Assembly (NCBI GenBank): GCA_023665865.1
Contig: JAMPDC010000001.1
Span: 1,720,223-1,784,222, forward strand
Direction: 5' to 3'
From: Staphylococcus sp.
GTDB taxonomy: Bacteria; Bacteroidota; Bacteroidia; Bacteroidales; Muribaculaceae
Length of the DNA: 64,000 bases
Below the pieces are notes generated by a model. It searched no databases, was not told where the DNA came from, and saw only the letters and a program-made list of their open reading frames with translations. The position numbers and the translations under genes are program-made. Shown here piece by piece: positions 59,907-64,000 of the stretch. Within the stretch, counting starts at the first letter, position 1. Each line of letters begins with the position of its first letter.

Positions 59907-59935
59907 TTATTAACATTCCGGGTAAGTTATCAACA
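59907..59935. other. Two DnaA-box-like 9-mers upstream of parA
   Basis: TTATTAACA (59907-59915) and TTATCAACA (59927-59935) each differ by one or two bases from TTATCCACA and are 20 bp apart in an AT-rich stretch about 90 bp before parA. They could be DnaA sites, but two relaxed matches are weak evidence. Confidence 0.25.
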
Positions 59936-60020
59936 TTTTAACACGTTTTGGGGGGTGAAAGAATGAGGATTAGGAATAAAATTGCTTACTTTGCATCAGA
60001 AAATTGATAATAAACGCCTT

Positions 60021-60788
60021 ATGGGTAAAATCATTGCTATCGCCAATCAGAAGGGCGGTGTAGGAAAAACCACAACGACAATCAATCTCGCGGCCTCGCT
60101 TGCCTCGGAAGGGAAAAAGACGCTCATCATCGACGCTGATCCGCAGGCAAACGCGACGTCGGGCTACGGAATCGACCCAAAGTCGATGGCTTCGTCGATC
60201 TACGAATGTCTTGTCGACGACTACCCCATGGCCGGTTCGCAGGTGTCGACCTGCTGCGAGAATCTCGACCTCATCGGTTCGCGCATCGACCTTGCCGGTG
60301 CTGAGATCGAACTGATCAACAAACCCTCGCGTGAGAATGTGTTGAAAAGATCGGTCGCAACCGTCGCCGACAAGTATGACTTCATCCTCATCGACTGCTC
60401 GCCCTCGCTCGGCCTCATCACCGTCAACGCGCTGACAGCGGCCAACTCGGTCATCATCCCTGTCCAGGCAGAATATTTCGCGCTTGAAGGAATCACCAAG
60501 CTCCTCAACACCATCCGCATCATCAAATCGAAACTCAATCCCGGCCTGGAGATCGAGGGCTTCCTGCTGACGATGTATGACGCACGCCTGCGTCTTGCCA
60601 ACCAGATCTATGAGGAACTCAAGGGGCATTTCGGACCGATGGTGTTTGACACCGTCATCCCCCGCAACATCCGCCTGAGCGAAGCCCCGAGCCACGGCTT
60701 GCCCGCGCTCCTCTATGACTCCCTCTCGCGCGGCGCCACCTCACACATAGCTCTCGCCCGTGAGCTCATTGCCAAAAATTCTCTCTAA
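60021..60788 (+). CDS. parA: ParA-family chromosome partition ATPase
   Basis: 255 residues from ATG 60021 (MGKIIAIANQKGGVGKTTTT). The deviant Walker A motif KGGVGKTT is at 10-17, Walker A' DADPQANATSG near 40, and IDCSPSLGLITVNAL near 122. A longer frame begins at a TTG at 59982 but adds residues that are absent from the family. ParA moves ParB-bound origins apart after replication. It is 33 bp upstream of parB, the usual pair on chromosomes; a TACTTTG promoter-like box lies about 30 bp upstream. Confidence 0.95.
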   Translation: MGKIIAIANQKGGVGKTTTTINLAASLASEGKKTLIIDADPQANATSGYGIDPKSMASSIYECLVDDYPMAGSQVSTCCENLDLIGSRIDLAGAEIELINKPSRENVLKRSVATVADKYDFILIDCSPSLGLITVNALTAANSVIIPVQAEYFALEGITKLLNTIRIIKSKLNPGLEIEGFLLTMYDARLRLANQIYEELKGHFGPMVFDTVIPRNIRLSEAPSHGLPALLYDSLSRGATSHIALARELIAKNSL

Positions 60789-60821
60789 CAATACCTCTCA
60801 CCATCCCCCAATCCAGCAATC

Positions 60822-61703
60822 ATGCAGCCAAAACGTCCGGCACTCGGCCGAGGACTCGATTCGCTCATCGCAATGGACGACGCTCCAGCCCGCGGCACTT
60901 CGGCCATAAACGATATTGAAATCTCACGCATCTCTCCCAATCCCGAGCAACCGCGCTCGCTCTTCGACGAGGAAGCTCTCGAGGAGTTGGCACGCTCGAT
61001 ACGCGAACTCGGAATCATCCAGCCTCTGTCGCTGCGCAAGACCGGGCCCGATTCCTATCAGATCATAGCCGGCGAGCGCCGCTACAGGGCTGCCATCAAG
61101 GCCGGTCTGACCACCGTCCCCGCCTACATCCGCACCGCCAACGAGACCGAGCTCACCGAGATGGCTCTCATCGAGAACATCCAGCGCGAGGACCTCAACG
61201 CCATCGAGATTGCCCTGACGTTCAAAAAGCTCATAGACCAATATGAGCTCACGCAGGAGCGTCTGAGCGAGCGCATCGGCAAGAAGCGCGCCACCATAGC
61301 CAACTTCCTGCGTCTGCTCCGTCTGCCGGCTGAGGTGCAGCTCGGTCTGCGCGACAAGAGCATCGACATGGGCCATGCCCGCGCCCTCCTCAGCATCGAC
61401 GATCCCAAACTCCAGCTCAAACTCTATGAGCAGATCATCAAGCAGGGGCTCTCCGTGCGTAAGGTTGAGGAACTGGCCAAGAAGTATCAGCAGGCCGCCC
61501 TTGAAGGGAAGCAGCCGGAAGAGGAGGCGAAAAGATTTTCTAACAATGATTATGATATTTTAAAAAATCACCTGTCGCAGCGTTTCAGCACCCCCGTCAA
61601 GCTCACCTGCGACGCTTCGGGCAAGGGCAAAATCTCATTTTCGTTCCGCGATGAGGCTGAACTTGAAAGATTAATTGCTATCTTTGACACTGCAAAGCAG
61701 TGA
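60822..61703 (+). CDS. parB: ParB-family CTPase/DNA-binding protein
   Basis: A 293-residue ParB: N-terminal RPALGRGLDSLIAMDD for ParA contact, the IEISRISPNPEQPRSLFDEE and IIAGERRYRAAI boxes of the CTP-binding domain (about 35-110), LIENIQREDLNAIEIA near 127 and the helix-turn-helix ERLSERIGKKRATIANFLRLL (first 20 residues) near 155, then a C-terminal dimerisation region from about 255. It clamps and slides from parS sites. I saw no convincing parS palindrome in the window. Confidence 0.95.
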   Translation: MQPKRPALGRGLDSLIAMDDAPARGTSAINDIEISRISPNPEQPRSLFDEEALEELARSIRELGIIQPLSLRKTGPDSYQIIAGERRYRAAIKAGLTTVPAYIRTANETELTEMALIENIQREDLNAIEIALTFKKLIDQYELTQERLSERIGKKRATIANFLRLLRLPAEVQLGLRDKSIDMGHARALLSIDDPKLQLKLYEQIIKQGLSVRKVEELAKKYQQAALEGKQPEEEAKRFSNNDYDILKNHLSQRFSTPVKLTCDASGKGKISFSFRDEAELERLIAIFDTAKQ

Positions 61704-61777
61704 GCTGGCACAACGCTCGCCTTATAATGCACTTGTTGAGGCGTGCAAATGCTTTATGCTCAGTATAGTAAACAGAA

Positions 61778-62686
61778 ATGCAATCAGCAGCGGAAAAAGA
61801 TAATCGCAAAATCAGACCTCTCCTCAGTGTGATTGTCAGCATGATTCTTGTCGTGCTGACATGCCCGTTTAACATTTTTTCTGAAAATTTACCATCGGAA
61901 GTGTCGCTGTCAGCCGACAGTGTGGAGACTGCCTCCAAAACTCAGCCGAAGAAACCTGTCAGACCCACCCGGCGCACCACTTCGCCCATCAGCAACCTCC
62001 CCGACAGTTTCCCGGTCGGGAAGCCTCTGGAGACTCCGGCCTATGTCGTGGTCGACAGTGTGGCCCTCAGCGGCGATTCGCTGGCTGTCGTGCCGGTCGA
62101 CAGTGTCCCCGTCGGTCCGGCACCTCTTGTAGCTGCCGCCGATTCAGCCACCGTTAATAAAGAGAGTGGCGAGAGGGTGTTCACTTTCAATCCCGACCCG
62201 ACCCGCGCGGTCTGGATGTCGGCGCTCTTCCCGGGTCTCGGTCAGCTCTACAACCGCCGTTACTGGAAGCTGCCGATTGTCGTCGGTGCTTTCATGGGTC
62301 TCGGCTATGCCACAAACTGGAACAATACCATGCTCTCGGACTATACAAGGGCCTACTCCGACATAATGGACAATGACCCCACGACCAACAGCTACATGGA
62401 CTTCTTTGCTCCGACAGTCAAGGAGGAGGACCTCGACAAGGCATGGCTGACGAGTCTGCTCCAGCGACGGAAGAATTATTTCAGACGTAACCGCGACCTG
62501 TGTATCATCTGCATGGTCGGTGTCTATGCCATCGCTATGCTCGACGCCTATGTCGATGCCCAGCTCGCGCACTTCGATATAACCCCGGATCTTAGTGTCG
62601 ACATCGCTCCAGCGATCATCCCGAGCCAGAGTTCCAAGGGACTCTCGATGCCCGGTGTCGGCTTCTATTGGGCCCTGAATTTCTGA
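61778..62686 (+). CDS. DUF5683-type membrane protein
   Basis: The 302-residue protein has an N-terminal hydrophobic segment (about 15-32), a Pro/Thr/Val-rich low-complexity region (35-135) and a conserved C-terminal part beginning WMSALFPGLGQLYNRRYWKLPIVVGAFMGL (shortened reading, near 145), with further hydrophobic segments near 170 and 240. GLGQLYNRRYWKLP is the hallmark of DUF5683 envelope proteins of Bacteroidetes. Function is unknown; the gene commonly stands between parB and a lytic transglycosylase, which is also the case here (39 bp to the next start). Confidence 0.85.
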   Translation: MQSAAEKDNRKIRPLLSVIVSMILVVLTCPFNIFSENLPSEVSLSADSVETASKTQPKKPVRPTRRTTSPISNLPDSFPVGKPLETPAYVVVDSVALSGDSLAVVPVDSVPVGPAPLVAAADSATVNKESGERVFTFNPDPTRAVWMSALFPGLGQLYNRRYWKLPIVVGAFMGLGYATNWNNTMLSDYTRAYSDIMDNDPTTNSYMDFFAPTVKEEDLDKAWLTSLLQRRKNYFRRNRDLCIICMVGVYAIAMLDAYVDAQLAHFDITPDLSVDIAPAIIPSQSSKGLSMPGVGFYWALNF

Positions 62687-62725
62687 CAAAATCGCTCTCC
62701 AAATCACAAAAGATAATACCATAAG

Positions 62726-64000
62726 ATGAAGAAATCAATCCTTGCCACGTTGCTTGCCGTTGGACTTTCGACATTCTGCACCATCAACGCACGGTCGATT
62801 CTTGACATAAAGCAGTCGATCACCGACGACAATATCATAGCTCCCGAAAGCTTCGAGACTCAGACCCGTCTGCTCGAAGAGAATTTCTATCTGAAAAATT
62901 ATGTGGTCCCCGGCGTCGACCTCGGCAACGGCCAGAACGCTACACCCAGAGAATATGAGGAGCGGCTGAAAGTGCTCCCGACCGTCATCGAGATGCCATA
63001 CAATTCGATTGTCGGCAATTTCATCAACATGTATCTCAACAAGAAGCGCGGTCTGGTGGCCGATATGCTCGCGCTCCACAGCTACTATGGCCCGATTTTC
63101 GTCGAGGAGCTCATCAAGGAGGGTATGCCCACGGAGTTGCAGTATCTGCCAGTCATCGAGTCGGCCATCGACCCCAACGCCATCTCGCGCGCCGGTGCCG
63201 CAGGCCTCTGGCAGTTCATGCCCGCCACCGCCAAGGGACTCGGCATGGAGGTCAACTCGCTCGTCGACGAGCGCAGGGATCCACGCCTCTCGTCGCGCAA
63301 CGCTGCCCGCTATCTCAAGCAGCTCTATGAGATCTACAATGACTGGTCGCTCGCCATCGCTGCCTACAACTGCGGTCCCGGCAACGTCAACAAGGCTCTG
63401 CGTCGTGCAGGCGAGGGTAAGAAGGATTTCTGGGAGATCTATGAATATCTTCCGGCAGAGACACGCGGCTATGTACCGGTGTTTATTGCTGCCAACTATG
63501 TGATGAACTACTATCCCAAACATGGCATCTCGCCGACCATCATCAAGCGCCATCTGACAACGGATACTGTCGTCGTCGACAAATATGTCCACTTCAACCA
63601 GATCGCCGCTGTGCTCAATATTCCTGTCGATGAGATCCGTATGCTCAACCCGCAGTATCTCAAGGATATCATCCCCGGTGACTACCGTCCCTACACCCTT
63701 ACGCTCCCCACGCAGCAGTGTCTGAGCTACGTCATGAGCGAGAAGCGCATCGTCGACTACGATGCCGAGCTTTATGCCCGCCGCAGTCATGTAGAGCCGG
63801 GAGCCAATGATGCGCCTGTGCTCCCCGTGAGCGACAATGGCGCCGCCAATCTTGCACAAGCGAGCCAGCAGACGCTCAATGCCGAGGCTAATCAGGAGAT
63901 TGCCCAGGCACAGGTGACGGAACGCATGACAGTCAAGACCCACGTGGTGAGTCGCGGTGAGAACATCCGCGACATTGCCCGTCACTATGGAGTCTCAGCC
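62726..64000 (+). CDS. MltD-like lytic transglycosylase with LysM, truncated by window edge
   Basis: From ATG 62726 the frame is open to the last base; 425 residues are visible. A signal peptide (MKKSILATLLAVGLSTFCTI) is followed by a SLT-type transglycosylase domain: ELQYLPVIESAIDPNAISRA (catalytic Glu in VIESA near residue 142), GAAGLWQFMPATAKGLGME, DPRLSSRNAARYLKQL and AIAAYNCGPGNVNKAL. A low-complexity Ala/Gln stretch and the start of a LysM domain (KTHVVSRGENIRDIARHYGV) come last. It cleaves peptidoglycan glycan strands. It forms a group with parAB and the DUF5683 gene, as in other Bacteroidales. Confidence 0.93.
   Translation, partial: MKKSILATLLAVGLSTFCTINARSILDIKQSITDDNIIAPESFETQTRLLEENFYLKNYVVPGVDLGNGQNATPREYEERLKVLPTVIEMPYNSIVGNFINMYLNKKRGLVADMLALHSYYGPIFVEELIKEGMPTELQYLPVIESAIDPNAISRAGAAGLWQFMPATAKGLGMEVNSLVDERRDPRLSSRNAARYLKQLYEIYNDWSLAIAAYNCGPGNVNKALRRAGEGKKDFWEIYEYLPAETRGYVPVFIAANYVMNYYPKHGISPTIIKRHLTTDTVVVDKYVHFNQIAAVLNIPVDEIRMLNPQYLKDIIPGDYRPYTLTLPTQQCLSYVMSEKRIVDYDAELYARRSHVEPGANDAPVLPVSDNGAANLAQASQQTLNAEANQEIAQAQVTERMTVKTHVVSRGENIRDIARHYGVSA

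Noticed and set aside
59907..59935. Chromosomal replication origin
   Set aside because: Only two relaxed DnaA-like 9-mers and no dnaA or AT-rich unwinding region were seen; kept only as a low-confidence site.

Overview
The window looks like a chromosomal segment of a gut Bacteroidales bacterium, most plausibly Muribaculaceae. Supporting signs are the SusC/SusD pair, many lipoproteins with the lipobox directly before a Cys, LpxK, a Porphyromonas/Bacteroides-type gene order (sppA-lpxK-PNP-thiL), a fairly high GC content, and promoters of the Bacteroidetes type (TTTG, about 20 bp, TAnnTTTG) rather than -35/-10 boxes. Species-level assignment is inference; no rRNA or tRNA gene was seen.

Layout. 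1-5600 (minus strand): the start of a secreted Asn/Gly-rich protein built of 42-bp repeats, then thiL, purine nucleoside phosphorylase, lpxK and sppA. 5700-29400 (plus strand): a large polysaccharide utilization locus that reads as a beta-glucomannan/mannan system. It has an AraC-type regulator, a GH5 lipoprotein, a carbohydrate esterase, a GH5_7-type mannanase, SusC, SusD, two surface glycan-binding proteins, a GH26 mannanase with an inserted binding module, a GH94 cellobiose phosphorylase, a second GH26, a GH130 mannosylglucose phosphorylase, a GPH-family sugar symporter and a cellobiose/mannobiose 2-epimerase. The logic is outer-surface cleavage and deacetylation, SusCD import, release of disaccharides in the periplasm, symport, then epimerisation of Man-Man to Man-Glc and phosphorolysis by GH130, with GH94 handling Glc-Glc units. 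29400-32500 (minus): a GH43-CBM6 enzyme and a GH13 alpha-amylase lipoprotein, each ended by a strong hairpin.

32700-45200: housekeeping genes: a U32/RlhA-like protein, a DUF486 membrane protein, 5'-nucleotidase, queE, queD, a CCA-adding-type nucleotidyltransferase, an M24 peptidase, a META-domain lipoprotein, a small basic protein behind a promoter framed by an inverted repeat, a TSCPD protein, dCMP deaminase, a CtpA-type protease and 5-formyl-THF cyclo-ligase. 45200-56140 (minus): a cell-wall salvage group: an amidase-like protein, a GT2-HIT fusion, a SpoIID protein, AmpG, NamZ and a BadF-type amino-sugar kinase. It is interrupted by a 700-bp non-coding stretch that carries two related arrays of CGGAA boxes spaced at about one DNA helical turn.

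56300-58290: a lower-GC serpin gene sits between two direct copies of a hairpin-rich repeat element. 58300-64000: a sensor-kinase-like protein that lacks the usual H-box histidine, parA, parB, a DUF5683 protein and the start of an MltD-like lytic transglycosylase that runs off the right edge.

The least explained material is the helically phased CGGAA arrays (50321-50786), the repeat-flanked serpin cassette (56322-58287), the CCTTTTCGGGG inverted repeat around a promoter (41911-41980), and the AATAGT half-sites shared by the locus promoters.
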